A stretch of DNA of 64,000 nt from Paenibacillus andongensis (GCF_025369935.1 NZ_CP104467.1:2859001-2923000); one strand, 5' to 3'; shown: positions 50,576-59,730, counted from the first letter of the stretch. The notes: generated by a model not told the origin, from the sequence alone. A program made the numbers and translations.

Positions 50576-52134
50576 CCGAGTAGCTTTCCTTTCCGAAGTT
50601 CCTCCTGCAGCGCCCTCAGCCTGCTGTGCCGTTCCACGAAACCAGAAAAGAAATGTTCCCATCGCTCCGTTTGTTTCATTTTTTTGTACACTTTATCGAG
50701 CCGCTTGAGGAGCCTTACCGCTAATTTGTAATCATGCCGGTTTTTTAGACTGACATAGTAATCTATTGCTTGATGATAATAGGGTAGGAGGAGCTTTGGT
50801 GTATCCTTTTCAATTGGCTGCAGGACATTGACGCGATGGTAGAGAGGGTCATGGCCCTGTAGGATCTGCATTTCTAACCAAGGCTTCCATTTTCTTTGTT
50901 CGTATAACATGTCCTCAATAATCCGGAACGAATAAGGCAAGAGCTCTTCTAGAACGCTCCACATGTACTCTTCCGCTTGAGGGAGATGCACGATGGCTTT
51001 TGTCCAAAAATCAGCGTAAACATCAAGCTCTTTGGTCCGTTTCTTATTAAAAAAAGAAGCTGATCTGCGCAACCAATTCACTAAATCTTCCCAGTTCTGG
51101 GTGTTATATAGATGGTCTAGGAACGGAATGAATAGTTTGGCAGGGGCCTCTTTGAAACTATCATTCTCTTTTAAAGCCCTCCAGGCTTCTTTACTCCTGG
51201 ATTGCTGCAAGTACAAGAAAGCCTTTGCGGCAGAGAGAGAAGGTGATTGGCTATCCAAATCAATCGTCTCAAGAGCTTCAATTTCCTTAGTTATATAATG
51301 ACTTGCCTTGGGATCTGGGGCAACCCAGTGTTTCCAAAGCACGGTATAGACGCCATAATCTTGATAACTATGACCTGATTCTTCAGCCATTTGCTGTCTG
51401 ATATAACTTAACGTCTGCTCAAGGCGCTCTCCAGAAACCGAGAAGTCAAGGAGGGGCGATTTTTGCTTCAGCCAAGTATGAATCTCATCGTAAACCCGGT
51501 AAAGGGTGGAAGATGTGTAGTAACTTACGCCATTTTGTGCATTCTGCTCTTTTAGTTTTCTAAGGATAAATAATTCCTGATGCATGTCAAAAAAAATCTG
51601 ATCCATATCAGAAAAAGGAATAGTGATCTTCTTGATGTTCAGTAAGTGCTGCCTCAGCATGTCTACGTAATTTCCTAGATCATATGTCGCCTTAATGAGG
51701 GACGTAAATTGGTTCAGAAACTTATGCCAGCCGGATACATCCATTTTGGGCAATTGTAGGAGCGTAGACTCCAAGGAGGTAGTTGACGTAACCCGCTTGA
51801 GATGCATTTTGGCATTCATAATTTGGGAAGCGGGGTAACCCAGACGATCCCCAAGCTCCATCCAGACTGCTGCCATATGCTTGCAAGCGGCTGGTACTGG
51901 ACAACTACATTGACTGGAGCCGGGCTTGTCTAAGTTCAGAATGACTCGATATTCTCCTGATTCTTCCTCTGCCACTCTTGCCTGAACGACTCGAGTCTCA
52001 GATATGCTCAGGGAAGCTACCCGTTGTTGTTTAAAGTAAGTAAACCCTCGACTAAGGGTAACGTCATTAAAAGCTTCGGCTACGTACTCCAGCAGCTTCA
52101 ACCATTGGTCATCGTTTAAAATGGGAGAACTCAT
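50572..52134 (-). CDS. ywqB: SWIM zinc-finger protein (YwqB-like)
   Basis: A 520-residue protein with a SWIM finger CSC-x5-C-x-H (Cys76, Cys78, Cys84, His86; SSQCSCPVPAACKHMAAVW) after a YVAEAFNDVTLSRGFTYFKQQRV segment typical of the family. The remaining 400 residues are helical. SWIM fingers contact DNA or protein partners. It is translationally coupled to the SNF2 gene, so both probably form one repair-related complex. Confidence 0.87.
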   Translation of the reverse strand: MSSPILNDDQWLKLLEYVAEAFNDVTLSRGFTYFKQQRVASLSISETRVVQARVAEEESGEYRVILNLDKPGSSQCSCPVPAACKHMAAVWMELGDRLGYPASQIMNAKMHLKRVTSTTSLESTLLQLPKMDVSGWHKFLNQFTSLIKATYDLGNYVDMLRQHLLNIKKITIPFSDMDQIFFDMHQELFILRKLKEQNAQNGVSYYTSSTLYRVYDEIHTWLKQKSPLLDFSVSGERLEQTLSYIRQQMAEESGHSYQDYGVYTVLWKHWVAPDPKASHYITKEIEALETIDLDSQSPSLSAAKAFLYLQQSRSKEAWRALKENDSFKEAPAKLFIPFLDHLYNTQNWEDLVNWLRRSASFFNKKRTKELDVYADFWTKAIVHLPQAEEYMWSVLEELLPYSFRIIEDMLYEQRKWKPWLEMQILQGHDPLYHRVNVLQPIEKDTPKLLLPYYHQAIDYYVSLKNRHDYKLAVRLLKRLDKVYKKMKQTERWEHFFSGFVERHSRLRALQEELRKGKLLG

Positions 52135-52241
52135 CGAATAGCTCCTTTTTTTCCACTTTCAATTATCAAAACCATCTTTTAGTATAAATAGTGAAGCTGA
52201 TAATGTAAATTGAGTCCATTTAACAGGAAGGATGATTCTAT

Positions 52242-52631
52242 ATGAATATTCGGATAAAATATGGATTAGCGGTAATAACTACCGTAGTTTTAGGCTTAAG
52301 CTCAAGAAGGTTCTCCGGCCTAATCCCTCTTTTTATTGTTAAACATGCAGGGGATGTGCTCTGGGCAAGTATGGTTTATTTTGGGTTTCGATTTTTTTTC
52401 GTAAAAAGAAAGTTAACATGGGCAGTAGGAATCAGTATCGTATTTAGCTTTGCTATTGAATTTAGTCAGCTATATCAAGCTGAATGGCTAATTGAAATAA
52501 GAAATACGGTCCTTGGAGCCCTCATTCTTGGAAAAGGATATGTAACAGTTGATTTATTTAGATATGTCATAGGGATAACACTGGCTTTTTGTGTAGACAA
52601 GTATTGGCTGCATCGCGATAAGCGCATTTAG
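52242..52631 (+). CDS. DUF2809 family membrane protein
   Basis: A 129-residue protein with four hydrophobic helices. GLSSRRFSGLIPLFIVKHAGDVLWASMVYFGFRF and FAIEFSQLYQAEWLIEIRNTVLGALILGKGY match the DUF2809/VanZ-like pattern. Function unknown. AGGAAGG precedes the ATG. It overlaps the tail of a small membrane ORF on the other strand. Confidence 0.8.
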   Translation: MNIRIKYGLAVITTVVLGLSSRRFSGLIPLFIVKHAGDVLWASMVYFGFRFFFVKRKLTWAVGISIVFSFAIEFSQLYQAEWLIEIRNTVLGALILGKGYVTVDLFRYVIGITLAFCVDKYWLHRDKRI

Positions 52632-52846
52632 TCATGGGAATTACCAGGAATGGATGATTGTCGCATCCAACCTATCAGTACGATCAAGAGAGGATAGACA
52701 ATTCCAATAAGGAGAGCAAAGGGAATGTAGGTTAAGTTATTCCATTTAGCTTCAAATGCTGTATTTGGATTCACAACAAGCGATAAGACCGTAATAATCA
52801 GTCCTATTGGAAAACAAAGCATTTTGTAATCACGAAAGTGGAACAC
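52628..52846 (-). CDS. Small hypothetical membrane protein
   Basis: A 72-residue frame with two hydrophobic helices (about 12-26 and 40-62) ending RQSSIPGNSHD. No good ribosome binding site is visible for the GTG at 52846 or the ATG at 52822. Its stop overlaps the stop of the DUF2809 gene. Coding potential is plausible from the helix pattern only. Confidence 0.42.
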   Translation of the reverse strand: MFHFRDYKMLCFPIGLIITVLSLVVNPNTAFEAKWNNLTYIPFALLIGIVYPLLIVLIGWMRQSSIPGNSHD

Positions 52847-52956
52847 ATGCTAAAAGCATGATCCATGGGAAGAAGATCTCTGCAGTTCTTAATATAACAA
52901 CGATGCGTGATTTTCAAAGAAGGAGGCACATTAAATTCAACGCTATTGTCGTACTG

Positions 52957-54096
52957 TCAAAAGTTTGGCTTCAAACGAATGAGCTTATCATCGCCTTTGT
53001 TTGGCTTGCCGCGACCGTCACGGTTGTTCGTCATGAGATATAGCGATCCGTCGGGTCCTTCATAGACATTGCGAAGCCTGCCGAATTTCCCTTGAAATAA
53101 ATGTTCCACGCTCGCGACTGTATCGTATTTTGGCCCTTTCAGGTTTACTTTTAAAAGCTTTTCTCCCCGCAATCCTGCCACTAGGAGGCTGCCTTTCCAA
53201 GGTCCTTTGCTTACGAATGTTGCACCTGATGGTGCCCACGTTTCTTTTCCGCTTTGGAGGATTGGCGTTTTCAGATTAGCTTTTACTGGACTCGAGGATG
53301 TTTCACCTTCAATTAATGGCCAACCATAATTGCCACCAGGCTCAATAAGGTTAATCTCATCATGTGCAGTTTGTCCATGCTCGGAGCTGTACAATTGCCC
53401 TGTTTCTGGATGCCAAGCGAGCCCTTGAGGGTTACGGTGTCCCATGCTGTAGATGGGTGAATTCTTAAAAGGATTTGAGGCAGGAATAGACCCGTCTAGG
53501 GCAATTCGTAATATTTTGCCACCCAAGCTAGTTGGATCCTGTGCTAAAGGAGGATCATACCGATCGCCGGAGGTGATATAGAGCAGCTTATCGGCTCCAA
53601 TTTTAATTCTTCCGCCGTTATGGTTTTCCGCTCCTGGTAATCCGGCAATTAATACTTTATCCAGCTGCGCTTTGTTATTTTTTTCGATAAGCCTCAACAC
53701 TCGATTGTTGACTTGATCCTTCGCGCGATAGGTGTGATAGACATAGATATAATGGTTTTCCATAAAAGAGGGATCAAGCGCAAGCCCTAAAAGTCCTCCC
53801 TCGCCTTCGCTGATGAAGGGGGCCTCGAAAGTGATTAGTGGCTTTGGGTTCAGACGACCCTTCTCAATCACACGCAGTGTACCTGGTCTTTCTGTGAAAA
53901 AAATCCGGCCATCCTTTGCGATATCCATCTCCCAAGGGACGTTAAGTCCTTCGGCGACTGTTTCTATTTTATAGGGAATATCCAATTGTGTAGTTGAAGT
54001 CTGCTCTGGGGATGGTACATTAACCTGCTTGTTCGGTGTACAGCCAGTCGTTATCACAAGCGATAAAGCTAATAGAAAAACAAAGAACTTTTTCAT
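52957..54096 (-). CDS. PQQ-type sugar (sorbosone) dehydrogenase-like lipoprotein
   Basis: About 379 residues with lipobox ITTGC and then a six-bladed GSDH propeller. Key segments are GLNVPWEMDIAKDGRIFFTERPG, GGLLGLALDPSFMENHYIYVYHTYR, GLPGAENHNGGRIKIGADKLLYITSGDRYDP, MGHRNPQGLAWHPETGQLYSSEHGQTAHDEINLIEPGGNYGWPL and LRNVYEGPDGSLYLMTNNRDGRG, the PQQ- and calcium-binding regions of soluble glucose/sorbosone dehydrogenases. PQQ use by this organism is uncertain. The ATG at 54096 has AGGAGG 8 bases upstream. Confidence 0.88.
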   Translation of the reverse strand: MKKFFVFLLALSLVITTGCTPNKQVNVPSPEQTSTTQLDIPYKIETVAEGLNVPWEMDIAKDGRIFFTERPGTLRVIEKGRLNPKPLITFEAPFISEGEGGLLGLALDPSFMENHYIYVYHTYRAKDQVNNRVLRLIEKNNKAQLDKVLIAGLPGAENHNGGRIKIGADKLLYITSGDRYDPPLAQDPTSLGGKILRIALDGSIPASNPFKNSPIYSMGHRNPQGLAWHPETGQLYSSEHGQTAHDEINLIEPGGNYGWPLIEGETSSSPVKANLKTPILQSGKETWAPSGATFVSKGPWKGSLLVAGLRGEKLLKVNLKGPKYDTVASVEHLFQGKFGRLRNVYEGPDGSLYLMTNNRDGRGKPNKGDDKLIRLKPNF

Positions 54097-54272
54097 TAAC
54101 ATTTCCTCCTACATGATTAGGATGAACAGGCGTTATTTCTGTTGTATTTATAAATTCATTATACCATTTTGTGGAAGGAAACTATAAACCGCAACCTGGA
54201 AAATGTTATATTGGTAAGAGGTATCATTAAAGGATTACACCCATATAAATAGACGAATAAGGGAGCCAACTC

Positions 54273-55091
54273 ATGATTCTATATCAAAATGAACATACAA
54301 CCGTTTTTCAAAGCGCATTATTTCAAACGACATCAACCGTTGTGCTAACGAAGGATATGGTATTAATTGTTGATCCTAACTGGCTTCCAAATGAAATTGA
54401 TGACATACGAAACTATGTCAATTCGGTAAGAGGCGATCGGGACTTATACCTGTTATTTACGCATGGTGATTTTGATCACATTATTGGGTACAAAGCATTT
54501 CCCGGCGCTAAAACAATTGGGAGTTACGCACTAAGCTGTCACCCGAAGAAAGACTATAAGATTTCTTTGATAGAAGAATTTGATAGGGAACATTATGTCA
54601 ATCGGAATTACCCCGTTGAATTTCCGGTTCTTGATATCGTCATTTCGGAAGATGCCGAGGAACTAAGGTTAGGGGATACATTATTGACTTTTTATAAATC
54701 CCCGGGACATACACCGGATGGATTGTTTACAATCATTGAACCGTTAGGTATTTGGATTGCAGGAGACTATTTATCGGATTTCGAATTGCCGTTTATTTAT
54801 CATAGTGCCAAAGCATATAAGGAAACGTTGAATACGGCATATCGTATTTTAGATCAACACAGCATTGAACTGCTAGTTCCTGGGCATGGACAAGTTACCA
54901 CCGATACCTTGGAGATGAAAAGGCGTTTGGACATGTCTTCTGATCATCTGGAACGGCTTATTAAGGCGGTCATTGCAAAAGATGAGAGTGCTATCGCGGC
55001 TCTTGGTGATGAGCATGCCTTTAAATCTTCTTTTACAGAAGAATGCCACGAAGAAAACATTAAAATCATTGCACAGGAATTTTCTAGTTAA
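54273..55091 (+). CDS. MBL-fold metallo-hydrolase
   Basis: A 272-residue metallo-beta-lactamase-fold protein. The metal-binding motif is THGDFDHIIG (HxDxDH variant, with Gly-Asp in the middle), followed by SPGHTPDGLFTII, IAGDYLSD and LVPGHGQV, the other zinc ligands. Many such proteins are glyoxalase II-like thioesterases or hydrolases; substrate unknown. GGGAGCC precedes the ATG. Confidence 0.85.
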   Translation: MILYQNEHTTVFQSALFQTTSTVVLTKDMVLIVDPNWLPNEIDDIRNYVNSVRGDRDLYLLFTHGDFDHIIGYKAFPGAKTIGSYALSCHPKKDYKISLIEEFDREHYVNRNYPVEFPVLDIVISEDAEELRLGDTLLTFYKSPGHTPDGLFTIIEPLGIWIAGDYLSDFELPFIYHSAKAYKETLNTAYRILDQHSIELLVPGHGQVTTDTLEMKRRLDMSSDHLERLIKAVIAKDESAIAALGDEHAFKSSFTEECHEENIKIIAQEFSS

Positions 55092-55240
55092 GCAATTCTT
55101 TTCGGGAGATGTGCGTCATGCAGTGACGGTTACCTAGAAAGATCACTAGAATAAAATTCTTGAACACGGCGAGTAAGTGGGTAGTAGGGACTTAGGAGTA
55201 GGATAAGGTAAAAAAAGGAACTCCTTTCAAAATAAACAAT

Positions 55241-55426
55241 ATGGAGTACAGCTATGTCAATAAAGATACTTTTTGGAATATTGCTACAGGCAACAGAACA
55301 TGGTCTGTGTCCATCGATGGTGTTGGTATTTATGTAAATGCGTATACGGGTGAGTTTATCGAAATGATATTTCCATTGGATGCTGTCCTAACGAAGGACG
55401 ACCACCCCGATTGGTTTGCAAAGTAA
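55241..55426 (+). CDS. Short hypothetical protein
   Basis: A 61-residue frame MEYSYVNKDTFWNIATGNRT... with alternating beta-like pattern (WSVSIDGVGIYVNAYTGEFIEMIFP). The ATG lacks a close Shine-Dalgarno (AAGGAACTCC is about 18 bases upstream). The amino acid pattern looks like real protein, so this may be a small gene or the tail of a shortened one. No family recognised. Confidence 0.4.
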   Translation: MEYSYVNKDTFWNIATGNRTWSVSIDGVGIYVNAYTGEFIEMIFPLDAVLTKDDHPDWFAK

Positions 55427-55466
55427 CTTAAGGCAAATTTAATCTGATGATAGAGTTGTGAGGGTA

Positions 55467-55650
55467 TGTTGTATTTCGTACAACAATATTCAGAGGTTTC
55501 TTCTCATTTTGCTGAAGGTGTTGTATGTGGTACAACAATTTAGCCTTGTTTCAACCACTTAGGCTCTTTTTGGGAGAAAACGTTGCATTTTTTACAACAA
55601 TTGCTGGGATATCCCCAATAAACGATCCAATTGTTGTAAAAAATACAACA
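55467..55650. repeat. Four phased TGTTGTA-N5-TACAACA palindromes
   Basis: 19-bp palindromes lie at 55467-55485, 55519-55537, 55581-55599 (left arm CGTTGCA) and 55632-55650. Starts are 52, 62 and 51 bases apart, close to whole turns of the helix. Two related copies 52 bases apart lie at 15376-15446. There is no ORF in 55427-55780. They are hairpin-forming interspersed repeats or clustered operators. Confidence 0.75.
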
Positions 55651-55780
55651 TCTCAATAAGCCCCCCTAAAAGAGGTGCACACTTTTCAACTTCTACATAT
55701 TTTTCACCCCTATCGGGCAAACCAAGCATGGATTGTTTTTCAATTCGCATTTAGCTGGTTAGGGGTGATAGCTCATTAGC

Positions 55781-56590
55781 GTGCAAACGAGCCAAAAACC
55801 GCGCATGGGACTGCCGGATTTGAAGGATAAGGTCGCATTGATTACCGGAGCGGGATCAGGAATTGGTCAGGCTGCCGCCGAGATGCTTGCGCAGCAAGGG
55901 ATGAAGGTATGCCTTGTGGATTTGAAGGACGAACGGCTAGAACAGACGAAGCAGGAAATTGTGGCAGCAGGCGGTCAGGCGATCACGGTTGATGTCGACG
56001 TCTCTGATCCGGACCGTGTTGCCCAGGCGTTCGAACAGACGGTAAATACCTGGGGACGCCTAGACGTCGTCTTTGCTAATGCAGGCATCAACGGGGTTTT
56101 GGCGCCGATCGAAGATATGAAACCAGAGGATTGGGATCGTACGCTGTCCGTCAATCTGAAGGGCACATTCCTGTGCGTCAAACATGCAATTCCGCATATG
56201 AAAGAGAACGGCGGCAGCATCGTTATCACAAGCTCCATTAACGGCAGCCGTTCTTTCTCTGGATTTGGGATGACGGCCTACAGCACTTCTAAGGCGGGAC
56301 AAGTAGCATTCGCCAAGATGGCCGCATTAGAGCTGGCCCGCTACAAAATACGCGTCAACGCTATCTGTCCAGGGTCAATCAAGACCAACATTGGAGAAAA
56401 TACGCAGCACACACCGGAGCTCGAGAAAATCAAAATCCCAGTCAAATATCCGCAAGGCAGCCAACCGTTGGAACACGCGCCAGGACAACCAGAGCAGGTG
56501 GCTAATCTGGTAGCATTCCTTGCCTCGGAAGCTTCGAATCATATCACCGGCACGGAGTTGTTCATTGAAGGCGCTGAATCGCTGCTTTAA
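55781..56590 (+). CDS. Short-chain dehydrogenase/reductase
   Basis: A 269-residue classical SDR. DKVALITGAGSGIGQAAAEMLAQQG is the cofactor motif TGxxxGIG, VVFANAGING the NAG motif, VITSSINGS holds the catalytic Ser, and YSTSKAGQVAFAKM the YxxxK pair. NAD(P)-dependent oxidation of an alcohol or sugar is expected. The GTG at 55781 has GGGGTGAT about 12 bases upstream; the ATG at 55805 is an alternative. It is downstream of the phased palindromes. Confidence 0.88.
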   Translation: MQTSQKPRMGLPDLKDKVALITGAGSGIGQAAAEMLAQQGMKVCLVDLKDERLEQTKQEIVAAGGQAITVDVDVSDPDRVAQAFEQTVNTWGRLDVVFANAGINGVLAPIEDMKPEDWDRTLSVNLKGTFLCVKHAIPHMKENGGSIVITSSINGSRSFSGFGMTAYSTSKAGQVAFAKMAALELARYKIRVNAICPGSIKTNIGENTQHTPELEKIKIPVKYPQGSQPLEHAPGQPEQVANLVAFLASEASNHITGTELFIEGAESLL

Positions 56591-56681
56591 CGATAGCTTG
56601 AAAAACCACTAGTTGGTGGGTGAGGGATGCGGATGATTTTTCAAGGAAATGAGCAGTCTATATTCGGAGGTGAAAGAAACC

Positions 56682-56831
56682 ATGGATGAGCAAAAAGAAA
56701 CGGTCACTTCATTCGATCCGAAAAGCGGACAATCCAAGGAGGTCAATGTCGTCTTGGATCATGCTCGTAGTGGAGGATTGAAATATACAATTGAAGATGT
56801 AGAAAAAGAACACAAGAAAAATGATGAATAA
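56682..56831 (+). CDS. Small acidic hydrophilic protein
   Basis: A 49-residue protein, MDEQKETVTSFDPKSGQSKE... ending EKEHKKNDE, charged throughout. CGGAGGTG lies 10 bases before the ATG at 56682, which I prefer over the ATG at 56649. It is followed by a terminator. Function unknown; the composition recalls small spore or stress proteins. Confidence 0.55.
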   Translation: MDEQKETVTSFDPKSGQSKEVNVVLDHARSGGLKYTIEDVEKEHKKNDE

Positions 56832-56850
56832 TCACTAATAAAATAGGGAA

Positions 56851-56900
56851 AAGCGTATGTTGACTCTGGGGAATCTCCAGAAACCAACATGCGCTTATTT
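56851..56900 (+). terminator. Terminator after the small acidic protein gene
   Basis: Stem AAGCGTATGTTG/CAACATGCGCTT (56851-56862, 56885-56896) with one G-T pair, then TATTT. Confidence 0.7.
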
Positions 56901-56913
56901 AATTTCTTAACGA

Positions 56914-57081
56914 TTAATCGTCAATACCTGCTCGACATGTTTCAGGAGTAGTAGGCTCGGAGTTTCTAATAATCGTATCATCTGGCCCGTCTTCATCTGA
57001 ATTATTCAAATTACTCTCAGCAATGGCCGTAGATTCAAATTTTGTGTCTTTGTGATTAGTTGATTTATCTATGCTTCTCAC
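56914..57081 (-). CDS. Possible 55-residue acidic protein
   Basis: A minus-strand frame from a GTG at 57081 encodes RSIDKSTNHKDTKFESTAIA and continues through an Asn/Asp-rich part to CRAGIDD. AAAGGGTGAG overlaps the start, so the true initiation codon may be the ATA at 57072 or the GTG itself. The amino acid pattern is hydrophilic and resembles other tiny Paenibacillus proteins. Uncertain. Confidence 0.35.
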   Translation of the reverse strand: MRSIDKSTNHKDTKFESTAIAESNLNNSDEDGPDDTIIRNSEPTTPETCRAGIDD

Positions 57082-57208
57082 CCTTTCAATTGTATAAGCT
57101 AATATGCTTCTTTTATAAGGTATTTATTCGTTAGCATGATAGGTGGATACATCTATATTCGCTTTTGCAATCACGGCCATTGGCCTTCGAAAGAAGGATT
57201 TGTGGGTC

Positions 57209-57245
57209 TTGACAAACCATACTGTAATATTTATAATTACAGTAT
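57209..57245 (+). promoter_or_regulatory. Consensus sigma-A promoter overlapped by a 27-bp palindrome
   Basis: TTGACA (57209-57214), exactly 17 bases, TATAAT (57232-57237). ATACTGTAAT-N7-ATTACAGTAT (57219-57245) is a perfect inverted repeat centred on the -10, which suggests tight repression of an otherwise very strong promoter. Confidence 0.8.
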
Positions 57246-57284
57246 AAAGTCCTTACAAAAAATTAGCTAATGGCGGTGATAATC

Positions 57285-57656
57285 ATGAACTTTGTAATCA
57301 GTGATTGGGTTGTGGCAACTACAAATGAAGATGAAATGCTGCATGGTTATATTGAGTCTATAGATATGCTGCACGGCATTGCTCGGGTGCACGTTATTGC
57401 ATCGGATCGTGAAACTGCCATCGGAAAAATATTGGAAGTAAGCAGTCAAGACGTTAAGAAATTACCGGTAAGTGAGTTTGATATAGAAGATCAAGTAAAG
57501 AGCTTGATCGATGTGGCGCTAACAACACGAGATGAGCAATGGTTCAATGAGTTGTCAGCGAAATTATTCGCCATTCAACAAAATGGCACGAAACGCGGCG
57601 AGCGTGATGTATTTCCGTCCTACTATCATAACCGCTTAGGTGTTGATCAGTTTTAA
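57285..57656 (+). CDS. IDEAL-domain-like hypothetical protein
   Basis: A 123-residue protein. The N-terminal half is a small beta domain (FVISDWVVATTNEDEMLHGYIESIDMLHGIARVHVIASD). The C-terminal half contains VKSLIDVALTTRDEQWFNELSAKL, which fits the IDEAL motif (IDxALxxxDxxWFxELS) seen in small Bacillota proteins that bind partner proteins. The ATG at 57285 has GGTGAT just upstream. It is driven by a perfect-consensus promoter overlapped by a palindrome. Function unknown. Confidence 0.65.
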   Translation: MNFVISDWVVATTNEDEMLHGYIESIDMLHGIARVHVIASDRETAIGKILEVSSQDVKKLPVSEFDIEDQVKSLIDVALTTRDEQWFNELSAKLFAIQQNGTKRGERDVFPSYYHNRLGVDQF

Positions 57657-57671
57657 TGGGGCGTATAAAAG

Positions 57672-57724
57672 AAAAGCCAATCCAAGAAACATGTCCTGCA
57701 TGTTAGCTAATGGATTGGCTTTTT
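57672..57724. terminator. Bidirectional terminator between convergent genes
   Basis: 13-bp stem AAAAGCCAATCCA/TGGATTGGCTTTT (57672-57684, 57711-57723) with T-runs on both sides. Confidence 0.85.
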
Positions 57725-57749
57725 AGTTATGTTTCCCTTGTTTTCCGCT

Positions 57750-58529
57750 TTATTGTATAGGTGTCTTGTTTGAGACTTGTTTTTCTTTCGTGACTTCCGC
57801 GGCAAAAAGAGTCTGTAGTTCTGTGATTTTTCTGGGATCCGTAAGTGTCACTTTGTCAGCGAAATAATGCTCAACGAGCAGTTCCCACGTAGGGGTTACC
57901 TTTTGAGCCGTCATGGCTCGAATAGCGGTCTTAACCAGCCTTCGTTCCTTGGCATTAGTGTATACGTCGATGTACTGCTGTTTACGTTCGAAATCTAACT
58001 CCGTAAAAATAGCTCGAAATACCTCAGCTGTCATACGTGCGTCGTCCAATGCTCTGTGGGCAGAGCCTTCAGCAGCAATGTTAAGATCGATCAGAGCAGC
58101 CTCGACACTGACATCATTCGACACATTTTTATAGCGGATAAAGCCTTTCAACAGATCGAAATAGCTGGCCGCCATCCAATAAGCATCATCCAACTTATGC
58201 ATCCGCGTATCAAACACGATGCGTTTCAAATCCTCGCCACCCCAGGTGACTAGCAGGAGATCTTCACTTTTATTCAGCCAGTCCATGAAATCCGTAATGA
58301 CTTTACGAAAGCCGTCGGCTTGATCGATATCTTCTTGAGGAATGCCCGTTTTTTTCTTGATAAACCCATTTAATTTGGAAAAATAAACAGGTTTGACTAA
58401 AGATGAAAACTCATCAATAGCTTGGAGGGAAGAATCTAGTCGGACGGCTCCAATCTCAATAACCTCCATAGGTAAATCACTCGCAAACTTGCGACCGTTG
58501 AATTCAATGTCCAAAATAATGTAATCCAT
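57750..58529 (-). CDS. DEDDh-type 3'-5' exonuclease (KapD/DnaQ-like)
   Basis: A 259-residue exonuclease. DIEF (Asp7, Glu9) is Exo I, the TWGGEDLKRIVFDTRMH segment Exo II, and AHRALDDARMTAEVF Exo III with the DEDDh histidine. Such proteins trim RNA or DNA ends; KapD-like members inhibit the sporulation kinase pathway in B. subtilis. The ATG at 58529 follows GGGGG; the frame upstream to 58613 overlaps the MFS gene and is not favoured. Confidence 0.82.
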   Translation of the reverse strand: MDYIILDIEFNGRKFASDLPMEVIEIGAVRLDSSLQAIDEFSSLVKPVYFSKLNGFIKKKTGIPQEDIDQADGFRKVITDFMDWLNKSEDLLLVTWGGEDLKRIVFDTRMHKLDDAYWMAASYFDLLKGFIRYKNVSNDVSVEAALIDLNIAAEGSAHRALDDARMTAEVFRAIFTELDFERKQQYIDVYTNAKERRLVKTAIRAMTAQKVTPTWELLVEHYFADKVTLTDPRKITELQTLFAAEVTKEKQVSNKTPIQ

Positions 58530-58578
58530 GATGTAGCCCCCGCTTCCGTCTCTGTGTTTCCATTCTATCAGAAAATGC

Positions 58579-59730
58579 CTAGGATACCAGCTTCCGTTTT
58601 CCATAGACTGCATTTAGAACGAAACTAAACAGTAAACCTGCAAAGGACATTCCTGAAATCCATAGATATAATTGTTTCCCGCCAAAGCTTTCGTAGAACC
58701 AGCCACCCAAATAGGAAGCGACAATACCCGATACGCCAAAGAAAAGGATTGCAAGCACAGTCTGTCCCGTTGCACGCCATTCTTCAGGAACAATACGGTA
58801 TAAATATTGGATAGCAGCTGAATAAAATATGGGGAACGTGAAGGTTTGCAGCAGCTGAAGATAAACGAGAATATGAGGATCCGTCACCCACGCGGATAGA
58901 AAAAAGCGGATGAAATAAAACACTGCAGCAAAAGAAATGATTGCTAATTCTTTTCCTTTGCGAAGCCACCAAAAGCTTAGTGCGAATACGAGAATTTCGC
59001 TTCCTGCTGCTAGAAACCAGGCTAATCCGACCATGTCGGGGGTTCCGCCTAATTTTCGAATATAGACGCCAAGAAAAGTATCGTTGATCCGCTGCGGCAC
59101 GGCAACAATAAAGATAAGTAACATAAACCAAATGGTTTCCCTATTTCCTAGGAATTGTCGCAGAGTTTTTAAAGAGATCGGTTTCCCAGTTACCGGCGCA
59201 TCCGGCAATGGCAAGCAGATTAGAATGCTAATAATGCCTATTGCAGCGAACAAGAACGCCAAACTATTGATTCCGAAATATTGAGTGGTATAACCAACGG
59301 CCAAGGACATGACCGCATAACCAACAGCTCCGAAGGTTCGGATGGAACCGTAGCTTACCCCGTTAACCTCCGCTGTTTGGAAATTTAGACTTTCTGTCAG
59401 GGGATCAAGAGGCATTAAGAAAAAGTACATAAGCATCGTAAAAAGAAGAAGCACAATAAAGCTGGATGAGGCGTATAACAAGTACCCCACAATGGTTGAA
59501 CATCCTAAGAGGAGTAACATAACTTTCTTAATGGTCTTCGTTCGATCACTGATCATCCCCCATAAAGGTTGCGAGAAGATGGCAATGAAGCCTCCCGTTC
59601 CTATGATGAGACCAATCTTCGTAGCTAGAAGCCCTTGCGCATCTAAATAGACGGGAAGGAATGAAACAAACATGGCCAGAAGTGCAAAATACAAAAAGTT
59701 AAACGAACGCAATAAATTTGAAGAATTCAT
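58579..59730 (-). CDS. MFS transporter (nucleoside/oligosaccharide symporter-like)
   Basis: A 383-residue transporter with 12 predicted helices of the MFS_1-like/LacY-NupG group: LRSFNFLYFALLAMFVSFLPVYLDAQGLLATKIGLIIGTGGFIAIFSQPLWGMISDRTKTIKK contains the loop 2-3 motif. The second half starts with RETIWFMLLIFIVAVPQRIN. Substrate unknown, perhaps 3-phenylpropionate or a sugar. It is followed closely by the exonuclease gene on the same strand, 50 bases after its stop codon. Confidence 0.82.
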   Translation of the reverse strand: MNSSNLLRSFNFLYFALLAMFVSFLPVYLDAQGLLATKIGLIIGTGGFIAIFSQPLWGMISDRTKTIKKVMLLLLGCSTIVGYLLYASSSFIVLLLFTMLMYFFLMPLDPLTESLNFQTAEVNGVSYGSIRTFGAVGYAVMSLAVGYTTQYFGINSLAFLFAAIGIISILICLPLPDAPVTGKPISLKTLRQFLGNRETIWFMLLIFIVAVPQRINDTFLGVYIRKLGGTPDMVGLAWFLAAGSEILVFALSFWWLRKGKELAIISFAAVFYFIRFFLSAWVTDPHILVYLQLLQTFTFPIFYSAAIQYLYRIVPEEWRATGQTVLAILFFGVSGIVASYLGGWFYESFGGKQLYLWISGMSFAGLLFSFVLNAVYGKRKLVS

